Shown here in pieces: positions 22,720 through 31,904 of a stretch of DNA of 64,000 nt. This DNA is from Xanthobacter flavus (GTDB lineage Bacteria; Pseudomonadota; Alphaproteobacteria; Rhizobiales; Xanthobacteraceae): NCBI RefSeq assembly GCF_017875275.1, contig NZ_JAGGML010000001.1, forward strand, positions 2,439,001 to 2,503,000. Direction: 5' to 3'. Positions within the stretch are counted from its first letter, which is position 1. Each line of letters opens with the position of its first letter. A program made the translations under genes and the position numbers. The notes below the pieces were generated by a model. It made no database searches. It had not been told where the DNA came from and was given only the letters and a program-made list of their open reading frames with translations.

Positions 22720-23427
22720 GTGACCGCTCAGCGCCGCTACGCCGTCTATGTCGCGCCGCCGTCCGACGGTGCCCTGTGGCGGTTCGGCTCGGCGGTGCTG
22801 GGCTATGATGCGGAGACCGGCGACGCGCCGGCCGCTCCCGACATCGCTGGATTCGACGCGGAGGCCTGGCAACAGGCGACGGCCGAGCCACGCCGCTATG
22901 GCTTCCACGGCACGCTGAAGGCGCCATTCCGGCTCGCGGACGGCGTGGCCGAAGACGATCTGGCACAGCTCATGGCTCGGTGCGCCGCCGGCCATCATGC
23001 GTTCGAGATGCCGCCGCTGGAGGTCCGCGCCATCGGACCTTTCGTGGCGCTGGTGCCGGCGGTGCCGGCACCGAAGCTGGAGGATCTCGCCCGCTCGGCC
23101 GTGCTGGAGCTGGACGGTCTGCGCGCGCCGCTCTCCGCCGCCGAGATCGCCCGGCGCCGGCCCGAACGGCTCTCGGCCCGCCAGATCGGCTATCTGGAAG
23201 CCTATGGCTATCCTTATGTCCTCGACGAATTCCGCTTCCACATGACGCTCACCGGCCCGCTTCCGGAGCTGGAGCGGGGACACGCACTCAACGCACTGGC
23301 CGCCGCCTTCGCCGCCAGCGGGGCGGACGTTCCGGCCCTCGTCACCGATCTCGCGCTCTATGTGCAGGAGCCGGGCGCGCCCCGATTCCGGCTGCTGCGC
23401 CGCTTCCCGCTGGGGGCCACCCAGTGA
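22720..23427 (+). CDS. DUF1045 protein, phosphonate-associated 2H phosphoesterase
   Basis: The 235-residue protein belongs to DUF1045, a family usually encoded in phosphonate (phn) operons. It carries the two H-x-T/S motifs of the 2H phosphoesterase fold: [13 protein letters not shown] (His63) and [11 protein letters not shown] (His174). This predicts action on a cyclic phosphate or ribosyl phosphate intermediate. It starts at a GTG with an AGGAGC-type site 17 bp after the MBL gene. The next gene overlaps its stop codon. No phnGHIJKLM gene is in the window. Confidence 0.85.
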   Translation: MTAQRRYAVYVAPPSDGALWRFGSAVLGYDAETGDAPAAPDIAGFDAEAWQQATAEPRRYGFHGTLKAPFRLADGVAEDDLAQLMARCAAGHHAFEMPPLEVRAIGPFVALVPAVPAPKLEDLARSAVLELDGLRAPLSAAEIARRRPERLSARQIGYLEAYGYPYVLDEFRFHMTLTGPLPELERGHALNALAAAFAASGADVPALVTDLALYVQEPGAPRFRLLRRFPLGATQ

Positions 23428-24038
23428 AGCAGCTCGGCGAGACGCCGCTCATCGATCCCACCGCACAGGTGCGCGCCTCCACCCTCGGCCGCTACACCGA
23501 GGTCGGCCCGCGCACCAAGCTGCTCGAAGTGGAGATGGGCGATTACTCCTACGTGGTGAACGATTCCGACATCGCCTATGCGCGCATCGGCAAGTTCTGC
23601 TCGATCGCCGCAATGACCCGGCTTAATCCGGGCAATCACCCCACCTGGCGGGCGTCCCAATCCCACTTCCTCTATCGCGCCTCCGCCTATTTCCCGGGCG
23701 AGGAGGACGAGACGGATTTCTTCCAGTGGCGGCGCGACCAGCAGCTGACCATGGGCCACGACGTCTGGATCGGCCATGGCGCGGTGGTGCTGGCCGGCCG
23801 CAGCATCGGCACCGGGGCGGTGGTGGCGGCGGGTGCGGTGGTGTCAAAGGATGTGCCGGCCTACGCCATCGTCGCCGGCGTGCCCGCGCGCATCGTGAAA
23901 TGGCGGTTCCCGGAGGAGATCGCCGCCCGCCTGCAGGCGCTCGGCTGGTGGGACTGGACCCACGCGCAGCTCCGCGCCGCTTTGCCGGACTTCCGCAACC
24001 TGCCCATCGAGGCGTTTCTCGAGAAGTACGAGGGCTGA
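23424..24038 (+). CDS. Phosphonate-associated acetyltransferase, hexapeptide-repeat family
   Basis: This 204-residue left-handed beta-helix acyltransferase has turns such as [41 protein letters not shown] and [50 protein letters not shown]. This is close to the phosphonate-metabolism transferase hexapeptide family and to CatB/VatD xenobiotic acetyltransferases. It begins with a GTG overlapping the stop of the DUF1045 gene, the same pairing seen in phn operons. Here the pair lacks the C-P lyase core, so the acceptor could differ. The catalytic histidine in this family lies in the GHD/IGHG area, which is present. Confidence 0.84.
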   Translation: MKQLGETPLIDPTAQVRASTLGRYTEVGPRTKLLEVEMGDYSYVVNDSDIAYARIGKFCSIAAMTRLNPGNHPTWRASQSHFLYRASAYFPGEEDETDFFQWRRDQQLTMGHDVWIGHGAVVLAGRSIGTGAVVAAGAVVSKDVPAYAIVAGVPARIVKWRFPEEIAARLQALGWWDWTHAQLRAALPDFRNLPIEAFLEKYEG

Positions 24039-24116
24039 GGGCCGGTCGTCAGCCAGCGAAATACCGCCCGCGCCCGGCCGCTCCCCTTCGGCGCGGAACG
24101 GTGCTAATCATCGACG

Positions 24117-25163
24117 ATGATGCGTTCTCCCGCGAACAAGGCTCCTTCCGACAGCGCTCCCGACGGCTCTGGCGAGATGGCGCCCGTCCCCCATGTCCAT
24201 CCCGCGTCCGTGGTCTCCGCGCTCGCGACCCTCGATGCCGAGAAGGCCGGGCTCGAAGCCCTGTCCAAGGCCATGGCCGGGCCGCTCGGCGCCGCCTTCG
24301 ACGTGGCGGTGGCGACCATCCAGAATTCCCACGGCCGGGTCATCATCACCGGCATGGGCAAGAGCGGGCACGTCGCGCGCAAGATCGCCGCGACGCTCGC
24401 CTCAACAGGCACGCCGGCCCATTATGTCCACCCCGCCGAGGCGAGCCACGGCGACCTTGGCATGATCACCACCGACGACGTCATCGTCGCTTTGTCGTGG
24501 TCCGGCGAGACGGTGGAGCTGCGCGACCTCGTGGAGTATTCGCGCCGCTTCGACGTGCCGCTCATCGCCTTTACCTCCAATGCGACCAGCGCGCTCGCTT
24601 CCTCGGCGAGCGTGGTCCTGACCCTGCCGGTGGCGCCGGAGGCCTGCCCGCACGGGCTCGCCCCCACCACCTCCACCCTGATGCAGCTGGCGCTGGGCGA
24701 TGCGCTGGCGGTGGCGCTGCTGCAGAGCCGCGGCTTCACCGCGCTCGATTTCCGCCAGCTGCATCCGGGCGGCAAGCTCGGCGCCAGCCTGAAGTTCGTG
24801 CGCGACGTGATGCGTGCGGGCGAGGCCGTGCCGCTGGTGCGCAGCGGGACGCAGATGGGCGCGGCGCTGGTGGAGATGAGCGCCAAGGGCCTTGGCTGCG
24901 TCGGCGTGGTGGGCGAGGACGGAGCCCTCGCCGGCATCGTCACCGATGGCGACCTGCGGCGTCACATGGCCAACGACCTCGCCGCCCGCACGGTGGACGA
25001 GATTATGACCCCCGCGCCTAAGACGGTGCGGCCGGATCAGCTCGCCTCCGAGGCGCTCAACATTCTCAACGCGCGCAAGATCACCGCGCTTCTGGTGGTG
25101 GAGGACAGGGCGCCGGTTGGCGTGCTGCACATCCACGATCTGCTGCTCACCGGCATCGCCTGA
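24117..25163 (+). CDS. kdsD: D-arabinose-5-phosphate isomerase, KpsF/GutQ family
   Basis: The 348-residue protein has a sugar-isomerase (SIS) domain with VIITGMGKSGHVARKIAATLASTGTPA, HPAEASHGDLGMI and SWSGETVELRDL, followed by two CBS domains (GVVGEDGALAGIVTDGDLRRHM and LLVVEDRAPVGVLHIHDLL). It interconverts ribulose 5-phosphate and arabinose 5-phosphate, the first step towards Kdo for lipopolysaccharide. Domain order and the substrate histidines (HPAEASHGD) are intact. Two consecutive ATGs (24117 and 24120) are possible starts. kdsA and kdsB are not nearby. Confidence 0.93.
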   Translation: MMRSPANKAPSDSAPDGSGEMAPVPHVHPASVVSALATLDAEKAGLEALSKAMAGPLGAAFDVAVATIQNSHGRVIITGMGKSGHVARKIAATLASTGTPAHYVHPAEASHGDLGMITTDDVIVALSWSGETVELRDLVEYSRRFDVPLIAFTSNATSALASSASVVLTLPVAPEACPHGLAPTTSTLMQLALGDALAVALLQSRGFTALDFRQLHPGGKLGASLKFVRDVMRAGEAVPLVRSGTQMGAALVEMSAKGLGCVGVVGEDGALAGIVTDGDLRRHMANDLAARTVDEIMTPAPKTVRPDQLASEALNILNARKITALLVVEDRAPVGVLHIHDLLLTGIA

Positions 25164-25229
25164 CCAGCTGGCGCCGTGCGCCCGCTCAAGCCCGCGCGGC
25201 ACGTGAGCGGAGGCATATCCCGCGTCGCC

Positions 25230-26009
25230 TCAGGCGACCGGGATCGCGCTTTCCGGCCGGGTCGCGATCAGGTTGCGCAGGGTGAGCAGGGTGGAGGCAT
25301 CCGCCACACCGTCCACCTGCGAGGGGCGAAAATGGCGCTGGAAGGCGGCCACCACCTCGGCCGTAACCGCATCATAGGTATCCTCGAGGCCGATGCCGTA
25401 GCCGTAATAGGCCAGCATCGCCTTGAGCGCGGCCACCGGCTCTCCTGAATCCCCCAGCATGAAGAAGCGCCCACCGGTGATGTGCGCTTCCGGCACCAGA
25501 TGGCCGACCCCGGCGGCATGGAGCGCAGCCCACGGAAAGCGCTCGCCCGGATCGCGCTTGCGCGCCGGGGCGATGTCCGAATGGGCGACCACCCGATCAG
25601 CGCGGATGCCATGGCGGGCGATGATGTCCCGCGAGAGGGCGATCACCCGCGTGATCTGCGCCTCCGGAAAGGGCGGCAGGCCGAAATCGTGGCCGCCGTT
25701 GACGATCTCGATGCCGATGGAGCGTGAATTGGTATCGGTGATGCCTTCCCAGGACGACAGGCCCGCGTGCCACGCGCGCGCGCCTTCCGCCACCATCTGC
25801 ACGATGCTGCCGTCCTCGCGCACCACATAATGGCAGGAGACCTCCGCCGCCGGCGTGCGCAGCAGCTCGATGGCGGCATCGGCGCTCTCCATGCCGGTGT
25901 AGTGCAGCACCAGCATGTCCACGGCGGCCTTGCGCACGCCGAAATTGGGGGAGGGGACGAGAGCGTCCACCAGCGCGGTATCGGACGCGAGAAGGGCTGG
26001 CGCGTCCAT
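25230..26009 (-). CDS. N-acetylmuramoyl-L-alanine amidase (AmiD-like) with peptidoglycan-binding domain
   Basis: The 259-residue protein has an Amidase_2 domain with zinc ligand regions LVLHYTGM and VVAHSDIAPARKRDPGERF, plus HYVVREDGSIVQMV and SIGIEIVNGG, and a C-terminal peptidoglycan-binding domain (ALKAMLAYYGYGIGLEDTYDAVTAEVVAAFQRHF). It cleaves the amide bond between MurNAc and L-Ala in cell-wall fragments. There is no obvious signal peptide, so it may work on anhydro-muropeptides in the cytoplasm as AmpD does, or be exported otherwise. The ATG at 26009 overlaps the stop of the DjlA-like gene by one base (TGATG). Confidence 0.9.
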   Translation of the reverse strand: MDAPALLASDTALVDALVPSPNFGVRKAAVDMLVLHYTGMESADAAIELLRTPAAEVSCHYVVREDGSIVQMVAEGARAWHAGLSSWEGITDTNSRSIGIEIVNGGHDFGLPPFPEAQITRVIALSRDIIARHGIRADRVVAHSDIAPARKRDPGERFPWAALHAAGVGHLVPEAHITGGRFFMLGDSGEPVAALKAMLAYYGYGIGLEDTYDAVTAEVVAAFQRHFRPSQVDGVADASTLLTLRNLIATRPESAIPVA

Positions 26010-26713
26010 CACAGCCCCCTCTGCCGCGCGATGGCCGAATAGGCCGCATTGAGCGCCGCCACGCGGTCGTTGGCGAGCTTGATGGCGGCGGGCGGCAGGC
26101 CGCGGCCGGCGAGACGGTCGGGGTGGTGGGCGGACACGAGCGCGCGCCAATGGGCCTTCACCTCGTCGTCTCCGGCGTCCGGATCGAGATCGAGCACGGC
26201 GTAGGGATCGCCCGGCCGGCGCACATGACGCGCCTCGATGCGGTCATAGGCCGGACCCTCGAAGCCGAGGATGCGGCCCACCTCGGCGAGGAAGACGAGC
26301 TCCTTCTCGTGCAGCGCGTGGTCCGCCTTGGCGACGTGGAAGAGGGCGTCGAGCAGGTCTTCCCGCGTGTCCGGCGCGTCGGCGAACATGTCCGCGACCT
26401 GACGCGCGTAAGCCTCGAAGCCGGCCGTGTCCTGCTTGGCGAGATTGTAGAGGCGCGCCACCGCATCGAGATCCTCGGGCGGGATGTCGAACACCTCGCG
26501 GAAGGCCTCCACCTCCGCCGGCACCACCACGCCGTCGGCCTTTGCCATCTTGGCGGACAGCGCGATGAGGGCGATGGAGAAGGCGGCCGGCTTGGGCGCG
26601 GGGGCCAGCAGCACGCGGTCGAGCACATGCCCCGCCAAGGCCCCGAGCAGGGCGCCGAGCGGCCCCCCCAGCGCAAAACCCATGCCCGCCCCGCCGATGA
26701 GACCGTAAGCCAC
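26009..26713 (-). CDS. DjlA-like co-chaperone (TerB plus J domain)
   Basis: The 234-residue protein has a glycine-rich membrane-type segment at the N-terminus (GAGMGFALGGPLGALLGALAG), a TerB-like helical domain (IALIALSAKMAKADGVVVPAEVEAF, YNLAKQDTAGFEAYARQV) and a C-terminal J domain with HHPDRL. This is the DjlA plan: membrane-anchored, with the J domain recruiting DnaK. I chose the GTG at 26713 because a GGAGG site precedes it and conserved sequence starts there; an ATG at 26767 would add 18 unconserved residues. It is translationally linked to the amidase gene, a common pairing. Confidence 0.87.
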   Translation of the reverse strand: MAYGLIGGAGMGFALGGPLGALLGALAGHVLDRVLLAPAPKPAAFSIALIALSAKMAKADGVVVPAEVEAFREVFDIPPEDLDAVARLYNLAKQDTAGFEAYARQVADMFADAPDTREDLLDALFHVAKADHALHEKELVFLAEVGRILGFEGPAYDRIEARHVRRPGDPYAVLDLDPDAGDDEVKAHWRALVSAHHPDRLAGRGLPPAAIKLANDRVAALNAAYSAIARQRGL

Positions 26714-26782
26714 CTGATCCTCCGCATCCGTTCCGGCGGAGCTAGAGCAGGGATGCGGCGTCGGCAAGGCGGCGCGTGCGAA

Positions 26783-27631
26783 TCAGCTCCCGTTGCCCGG
26801 GAAGGTGCGGGCGAAGACCTTCCCTTCCGTATCCTCGGCGCGGACCGAGACCGGCGCGGCGGAGGGGGTGAAGCTGAAGCGGAAGGTCGGGTCCTCGCTG
26901 ATGGAGATGCCGCCCTCCATGGCGAAGATGAGCTTGGCCCCCTGCTTCACCTGAACCTCCCGCACGAACCAGGCCGGCGTGTAGCCGCGCGTCGCCTCGT
27001 CCATCTGCAGGCCGGAGAAATTGGGATGGCGGATCTGCACCTGCGCCTCCGGCCGTCCGGCCTCGGCGAAGGAGCGGAAGCGGATCTCGCCGAGCCTGGC
27101 GATGCTCTCCGCCGTGTCCTTGGTGGCCGGGGCGGAGCAGCCGCCCGCCGCCTTCACATAGGCCTTCGTCATGATCAGGGCGCCGTCGCTGGTTTCGGCC
27201 ACCGCGCGCACCCAGCTGTAGGAATTCACACGCACCCGCACGGAGAGGGAGAAATTGCGGATGCCGTCGCCGAAGGCGAATCGGCCGGCCACGGGGGCGG
27301 GGTTCTCGTCGATGATGAGCGTCACCGCCTTCAGCGTGCGTGGATCGTCCTTGGGCAGCTCGAGGGCGAGGGTGAGCGGCACGAGGGCGGCGTCCTCCGC
27401 CCGGCCCGGTGCGTCGATCCGCACCGCATTGCCGGCGTCGGCGATCTTGGCCGAAGGGAAGATGTCGCCGCGAATGGCCGCCCAGGTCGCCTCCGGCCTG
27501 TCGGGGTCGGCCTGCGCCGACTGGGCGGCGGCGGGGCTGGCCAGCATCCCGGCGAGCGGCGTTGCCGCGAGCAGGGCTGCGAGCACAGCGCCCGCGGTGT
27601 GGGCGGAAGAGCGCAGGTTTGAGCGCTTCAT
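26783..27631 (-). CDS. Quinoprotein dehydrogenase-associated SoxYZ-like carrier
   Basis: The 282-residue exported protein has a signal peptide (about residues 1-37, ending SPAAAQS). The SoxY-like part has WAAIRGDIFPSAKI, VPLTLALELPKDDPRTLKAVTLIID and KAYVKAAGGCSAPA, the cysteine-containing segment. A SoxZ-like part (EIRFRSFAEAGRPEAQVQIRHPNFSGLQMD and GGISISEDPTFRFSF) follows. This fused SoxY/SoxZ form is known from gene neighbourhoods of PQQ dehydrogenases. In sulphur oxidation SoxYZ carries intermediates on a cysteine; what this version carries is unknown. A GGGAGG site fixes the start. Confidence 0.88.
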   Translation of the reverse strand: MKRSNLRSSAHTAGAVLAALLAATPLAGMLASPAAAQSAQADPDRPEATWAAIRGDIFPSAKIADAGNAVRIDAPGRAEDAALVPLTLALELPKDDPRTLKAVTLIIDENPAPVAGRFAFGDGIRNFSLSVRVRVNSYSWVRAVAETSDGALIMTKAYVKAAGGCSAPATKDTAESIARLGEIRFRSFAEAGRPEAQVQIRHPNFSGLQMDEATRGYTPAWFVREVQVKQGAKLIFAMEGGISISEDPTFRFSFTPSAAPVSVRAEDTEGKVFARTFPGNGS

Positions 27632-27771
27632 GGCGTTGCCTCCCAAAAGTCCATCATGGCCGTTTCGGCCTTCTCGTCCGTGCCACGCGTGTCGGCGGCG
27701 CGGGCTCACCCGGTTCGCCCTGAAGCGCATTTTCGTCTCGCGAACCGGTATCCGCTTCGCTCGAAAAGGCC

Positions 27772-28386
27772 CTAGGGGCGTGGCTCCACCGCTTCCAGCG
27801 GCAGTCCGGCGTCGCCCCAGCCGTCCACGCCGGTCGGAAACCAGAAAACGTCCGTGTAGCCGTAGGCGAGGGCGCGCTTGGCGGCGTTCCACGACATCCA
27901 GCAATCACGCTGGCAGAAAATCACCAGCGGCGCATTCACATCGCCGCGCGTGACGGCGGAAAGGCCGGCGCGGAAATAGCCGTCGGTTTCCGCGTTGAGC
28001 GCGCCGAAGCCGACATTGGGCAGCCAGACGGCACCGGGAATGGTGGAATGGGGCTGGTCGCGCCACACGGTTCCCGCCGGGAGGCCGGCAGGTTTTGGTG
28101 GGCGTGGCAGCACGTCTACGAAGGCGACCCCGCCCTTGCGCCACAGCGCCGCCGCAGCGACGGCATCAAGCACGCGGGCGCCGCTGAGCGTCGCCGGCAC
28201 CGGCGCACGATAGGCTTCCAGCCGGTAGCCCTCGGGTTCGGCGGGTGCAGCAGCGGCCGAGGCAGGAGATGCGGCGGGTGCCGCAGCGGGCTGGGCAAGG
28301 GCGGGCGGCGTGATCAGCGCGAGCGCGCCGAGGATCGCAAGAGCCAAACGGCAGCTCCCGCCCACGTTCTGCGTGCTCCGGCTCAT
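27772..28386 (-). CDS. PQQ-associated CXXCW-motif rhodanese-like protein
   Basis: The 204-residue secreted protein has a signal peptide ending ALAQPA, then a rhodanese-like fold with AVAAAALWRKGGVAFVDVLPR and FCQRDCWMSWNAAKRALAYGY. The CXXCW sequence (CQRDCW) is the hallmark of a family found only near PQQ-dependent alcohol catabolism. The first cysteine sits where rhodaneses have their sulphur-carrying cysteine. The gene overlaps xoxJ by 4 bp (ATGA). Together with the SoxYZ-like carrier and the metallohydrolase it forms the predicted quinoprotein relay; the chemistry is not established. Confidence 0.88.
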   Translation of the reverse strand: MSRSTQNVGGSCRLALAILGALALITPPALAQPAAAPAASPASAAAAPAEPEGYRLEAYRAPVPATLSGARVLDAVAAAALWRKGGVAFVDVLPRPPKPAGLPAGTVWRDQPHSTIPGAVWLPNVGFGALNAETDGYFRAGLSAVTRGDVNAPLVIFCQRDCWMSWNAAKRALAYGYTDVFWFPTGVDGWGDAGLPLEAVEPRP

Positions 28387-29276
28387 TGGCCCGGCGTCCC
28401 AGCGGGCGGCGGGATCGGCTGTCCGTCCTCGTCCAGCAGCGGGACATGATAGGCGACGAGCACCTTCTGGATGTCGTCGGCGCGCTTGCGCAGGATGGTG
28501 TTGAGCGTCTGTTTCCAGATGTGGTCCGTGGGGCGCACGCCCATGGTGATCCGGTAGGCCAGCGCCGGCCGCGCAGCCTCCTTCACCAGCGGAATCACCT
28601 TGAGCGGCGTAGCGGACCGCGCGGCGAAATAGCCGGCGGTCGGACCCCAGAGCAGGCCGCCGTCGATCTCGCCGGCATCAAGGCTCGCCAGCATCTCCTC
28701 GGCCGGAGAGGCATAGCGCCGGTCCACGAGCAGCGAATAGGTGTGGGCGTTGCCGATGAGCCCGAGTTCCAGGAGGTGGTCGGCGGGCGGGGTCGCGGCG
28801 ATGACGCCGAGCTTCGCGTTCTTCAGCTTCGGATCTGACAGCTGGGTCACGCCGTCGAGCGGGCCCCCGGCCTTCACCACCAGCACGAACACCGATTCGT
28901 AGTAGGGATTGGTGTGCAGCACGAGATCGGCACCGGCGACGTAGCCGATGATGACGTCGCACAGGCGGCGGCCGAGCGTGTTGCGCACGAAGCCGGGACC
29001 CTGCGGCATCAGGTAATTGCGCACGGGCACCTTGAGCTCGTCCGCGACGATGGCCGCGATCTTGTTTTCGAAGCCCTCGCCCGCCGCGTTCGAGAACGGC
29101 ATGTTGGCGGGATCGGCGCACACCCGGAGGGCGTCCGCCGAAACCTGATCGGGGATCTGCTGTCCGCCGGCCCCGGAGGGGCTCAGCAGCAGGATGGCGG
29201 CGAGAGCTGCCGTCGCGAGCGACGCCAGCAAGGGCGCGAACCGTTCCCTACTCGCCGAGGCAGGCCTTCTCGGCAT
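28383..29276 (-). CDS. xoxJ: XoxJ/MoxJ-type periplasmic binding protein of methanol dehydrogenase
   Basis: The 297-residue protein has an N-terminal export segment (LLASLATAALAAILLLSPSGAGG) and a family 3 solute-binding fold (ADALRVCADPANMPFSNAAGEGFENKIAAIVADEL, GTGxLxR-type regions, WGPTAGYFAA). This is the quinoprotein dehydrogenase-associated binding-protein family. XoxJ is thought to interact with and help activate XoxF rather than feed an ABC permease. I took the ATG at 29276, giving a 29-bp overlap with xoxG; an ATG at 29321 would extend it further into that gene. It is followed directly by the CXXCW gene. Confidence 0.9.
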   Translation of the reverse strand: MPRRPASASRERFAPLLASLATAALAAILLLSPSGAGGQQIPDQVSADALRVCADPANMPFSNAAGEGFENKIAAIVADELKVPVRNYLMPQGPGFVRNTLGRRLCDVIIGYVAGADLVLHTNPYYESVFVLVVKAGGPLDGVTQLSDPKLKNAKLGVIAATPPADHLLELGLIGNAHTYSLLVDRRYASPAEEMLASLDAGEIDGGLLWGPTAGYFAARSATPLKVIPLVKEAARPALAYRITMGVRPTDHIWKQTLNTILRKRADDIQKVLVAYHVPLLDEDGQPIPPPAGTPGQ

Positions 29277-29790
29277 CGGTGATCTCCTTCGACTTCTCGT
29301 CACGCTTGGCGGGTCGGACACGGCCGATCGCGTCGTCGGAGCGGGCGCGCAGATAGACGTAGAGGTCGTCCAGGTAGCACATGACGTTCTTGTTCAGGCC
29401 GAACGAGGGCATCACCCGGTCATTGCCGCCGCCGAGATTCTGGCGACCGCCCACGACCACTTCGCTGAACTGGTCGAAGTTCATGGTCTTGAGCGAATCC
29501 ACCAGCGAAGGCGCATAGGTGGAGCCCATGCCGTCGGGGCCATGACAGACGTGGCATTCGGCGTGGTAGCGGCGGTAGCCGGAATAGGTCAGCCAGTCCA
29601 CCTGCCCGTCGGGCTTGATGTTGTAGGTGGGCGCGCCGGCGACGTCGAAATAGCGGCCACCTTCCTCCTTCACGGGTTTCGGATCCGCAGGCTTGGTGGT
29701 CTCGGCGAGCGAGGCGGTGCTGGCAAGGGCGAACGAGAACGCGGCCAGGAAGCAGGCGCCGGCGCGGGTCGGGGGGACGAAAGAAACCAC
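29248..29790 (-). CDS. xoxG: Cytochrome c of methanol oxidation (XoxG-type, four-cysteine)
   Basis: The 180-residue protein has a signal peptide (FVPPTRAGACFLAAFSFALASTASLAE) and a single haem motif CHVCHGPDG. The axial methionine is probably in VMPSFGLN. Two further cysteines (NVMCYLDD and EKACLGE) complete the four-cysteine pattern of the methanol-metabolism cytochrome family. It accepts electrons from XoxF. Several longer starts are open; I chose the GTG at 29790 because GGAGAG lies five bases ahead and the signal peptide begins there. It lies between xoxF and xoxJ. Confidence 0.88.
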   Translation of the reverse strand: MVSFVPPTRAGACFLAAFSFALASTASLAETTKPADPKPVKEEGGRYFDVAGAPTYNIKPDGQVDWLTYSGYRRYHAECHVCHGPDGMGSTYAPSLVDSLKTMNFDQFSEVVVGGRQNLGGGNDRVMPSFGLNKNVMCYLDDLYVYLRARSDDAIGRVRPAKRDEKSKEITDAEKACLGE

Positions 29791-30098
29791 ACGATCTCTC
29801 CAAAACGACGGACGAAGGGCGAAGACGGCGCTGCCATGGCAACCGGCCCGTCTACGGTTTCGCGAGTAGAGCCTTGAGCCGGCGGCCCGTTGCGCGGACA
29901 CGGCCGGTGCCGAAGGGAATGGTCCCGGGTGAACGGCCTTCCGATCGGCTCCGCTCCCCGGGATTCGGGCACAGGTCCGCGTTCCGGCGTTGACCGGCAA
30001 AGCGCTCCTGCCCCTTGGAAAAGGATCGGGCCGGCGGGGGTCTCCCCAGGCCGGCCCGAATGCGCATGCGGGATGCGCCTGGCCTTAACGCCGCCCGA
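29791..30098. other. 308-bp gap between xoxF and xoxG
   Basis: It holds the xoxF terminator (30013-30059) and, probably, a separate promoter for xoxG, since a terminator precedes it. I see no small gene. Confidence 0.5.
30013..30059 (-). terminator. Rho-independent terminator downstream of xoxF
   Basis: A 10-bp perfect GC-rich stem (30050-30059 with 30026-30035) and 14-nt loop are followed on the minus strand by TCCTTTTCC. It probably limits read-through from xoxF, giving more xoxF than xoxG message. Confidence 0.75.
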
Positions 30099-31904
30099 TC
30101 ATTGCGGGATGGCGAAGACCGTCAGCTGACCGCCGAGGGCGGTGTAGTTGCTGAGGGCCGCGTAGCCGCCCACCGCGCCGAGGCCGGCGTTCGGGTCGTT
30201 GAGGCCCGCCGCGAGGCCGATGCCGGCCCAGCCGCCGACACCCGAGAGCACAGCCACATACTGCTTGCCCTTGTGGGTGTAGGTCATGACGTTGCCGATG
30301 ATGCCGGACGGGGTCTTGAACTTGTAGAGTTCCTTGCCCGTCTTGGCATCGACCGCCTTCAGGTAGCCTTCGAGGGTGCCGTAGAACACCACGCCGCCGG
30401 CGGTGGAGAGCGCGCCGGACCACACGGAGAACTGCTCCGGGTTGGACCACACGATCTTGCCCTTCTTGGCATCCCACGCGATGAAGTTGCCCATGCCGCC
30501 ATGGCTGCCAGGAGCCGGGAACATGGAGAGCGTGGCACCCACATAGGGCTGGCCGGGGGTGTAGCTGACCTTGAACGGCTCGTAGTCCATGCACACGTGG
30601 TTGGTGGGCACGTAGAACAGGCCGGTGTCAGGCGAGTAGGCGGCGGGCTGCTGGTCCTTGGTGCCGAGGGCCGCCGGGCAGATGCCCGTGGAGTTCACAT
30701 CCTCGCCGTTCTGCTCGGTGGAATACTTGGCCACGACCAGCGGACGACCATAGGTCGGGCTGTTCTTGTCCATGTCCACTTTGGAAGCCCAGTTGACCGC
30801 CGGGTCGAACTTCTCGGCCACGAGCAGTTCGCCGGTCTTGCGGTCCAGCGTGTAGCCGAAGCCGTTGCGGTCGAAATGCACCAGCGTCTGGCGGTTCTGG
30901 CCGCCGATCTGCTGGTCGGCGAGGATCATCTCGTTGATGCCGTCGAAGTCCCACTCGTCGTGGGGCGTCATCTGATAGACCCACTTGGCGACGCCGGTGT
31001 CGGCGTCACGGGCGAAAATGGTCATGGACCACTTGTTGTCGCCCGGGCGCTGCTTGGGGTTCCAGGTCGAGGGGTTGCCCGATCCGTAATAGATCAGGTT
31101 CAGCTGCGGGTCGTAGGAATACCAGCCCCAGGTGCAGCCGCCGCCGGTCTTCCACTGGTCGCCCTGCCAGGAGGCGAGGGACGAATCCTTGCCCACGGGC
31201 TTGCCGAGCGCGGTGGTCTTCTCGTCGAAGAGAAGCTGGCTGTCCGGGCCGACGGAGTAGGCGCGCCACGCCTGCTTGCCGGTGGCTATGTCGTAGGCGG
31301 TGACGTGGCACTGCACGCCGAACTCGCCGCCGGAGATGCCCACGAGAACCTTGTCCTTCACCGGCATCACGGTGGCGGTGTTGGTCTCGCCCTTCTTGGG
31401 ATCGCCGTTCACCACGGACCAGGCCACCTTGCCGGTCTTGGCGTCGAGCGCCACGACCTTGGTGTCGGCCTGATGCAGGAACACCTTGCCGTCGGCATAG
31501 GCGAGGCCGCGGTTCACCGTATCGCAGCACATCACCGGGATAACGGCGGGATCCTGCTTCGGCTCGTACTTCCAGATGATCTTGCCGTCGTTGTTGAGGT
31601 CGAGGGCATAGACGATGTTCGGGAAGGGCGTGTGGACGTACATGACGTCGCCCACGACCAGCGGGGAGCCCTCATGGCCGCGCAGCACGCCGGTGGAGAA
31701 GGTCCAGGCGACCTGGAGCTTGTTCACGTTGTCGGCAGTGATCTGCTTGAGCTTGGAATGGCGGGTGTTGGCGTAGTCGCCGGTCTGCAGAACCCACTGA
31801 TTGGGGTCCTGGGTCAGCTTCATAACGCTGTCATTCGCGCTGGCGGGCGCGCCGAAAAATGCGGTTGCCGCCGCCGTGGCGGTCAAAACCAAAAGACGTC
31901 TCAT
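30099..31904 (-). CDS. xoxF: Lanthanide-dependent methanol dehydrogenase XoxF (PQQ)
   Basis: The 601-residue periplasmic quinoprotein is an eight-bladed propeller with signal peptide [23 protein letters not shown]. The vicinal disulphide pair CC is at residues 126-127 (VMCCDTVN). The active-site segment [10 protein letters not shown] has the catalytic Asp319 and, two residues on, Asp321, the extra aspartate that coordinates a lanthanide in XoxF; calcium-dependent MxaF has alanine there. [13 protein letters not shown] and the PQQ-stacking region are intact. The strong GGAGGAA site sets the start at 31904. No mxaF, mxaI or second copy is seen in the window. Methanol or another short alcohol is the expected substrate. 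Confidence 0.96.
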   Translation of the reverse strand: MRRLLVLTATAAATAFFGAPASANDSVMKLTQDPNQWVLQTGDYANTRHSKLKQITADNVNKLQVAWTFSTGVLRGHEGSPLVVGDVMYVHTPFPNIVYALDLNNDGKIIWKYEPKQDPAVIPVMCCDTVNRGLAYADGKVFLHQADTKVVALDAKTGKVAWSVVNGDPKKGETNTATVMPVKDKVLVGISGGEFGVQCHVTAYDIATGKQAWRAYSVGPDSQLLFDEKTTALGKPVGKDSSLASWQGDQWKTGGGCTWGWYSYDPQLNLIYYGSGNPSTWNPKQRPGDNKWSMTIFARDADTGVAKWVYQMTPHDEWDFDGINEMILADQQIGGQNRQTLVHFDRNGFGYTLDRKTGELLVAEKFDPAVNWASKVDMDKNSPTYGRPLVVAKYSTEQNGEDVNSTGICPAALGTKDQQPAAYSPDTGLFYVPTNHVCMDYEPFKVSYTPGQPYVGATLSMFPAPGSHGGMGNFIAWDAKKGKIVWSNPEQFSVWSGALSTAGGVVFYGTLEGYLKAVDAKTGKELYKFKTPSGIIGNVMTYTHKGKQYVAVLSGVGGWAGIGLAAGLNDPNAGLGAVGGYAALSNYTALGGQLTVFAIPQ

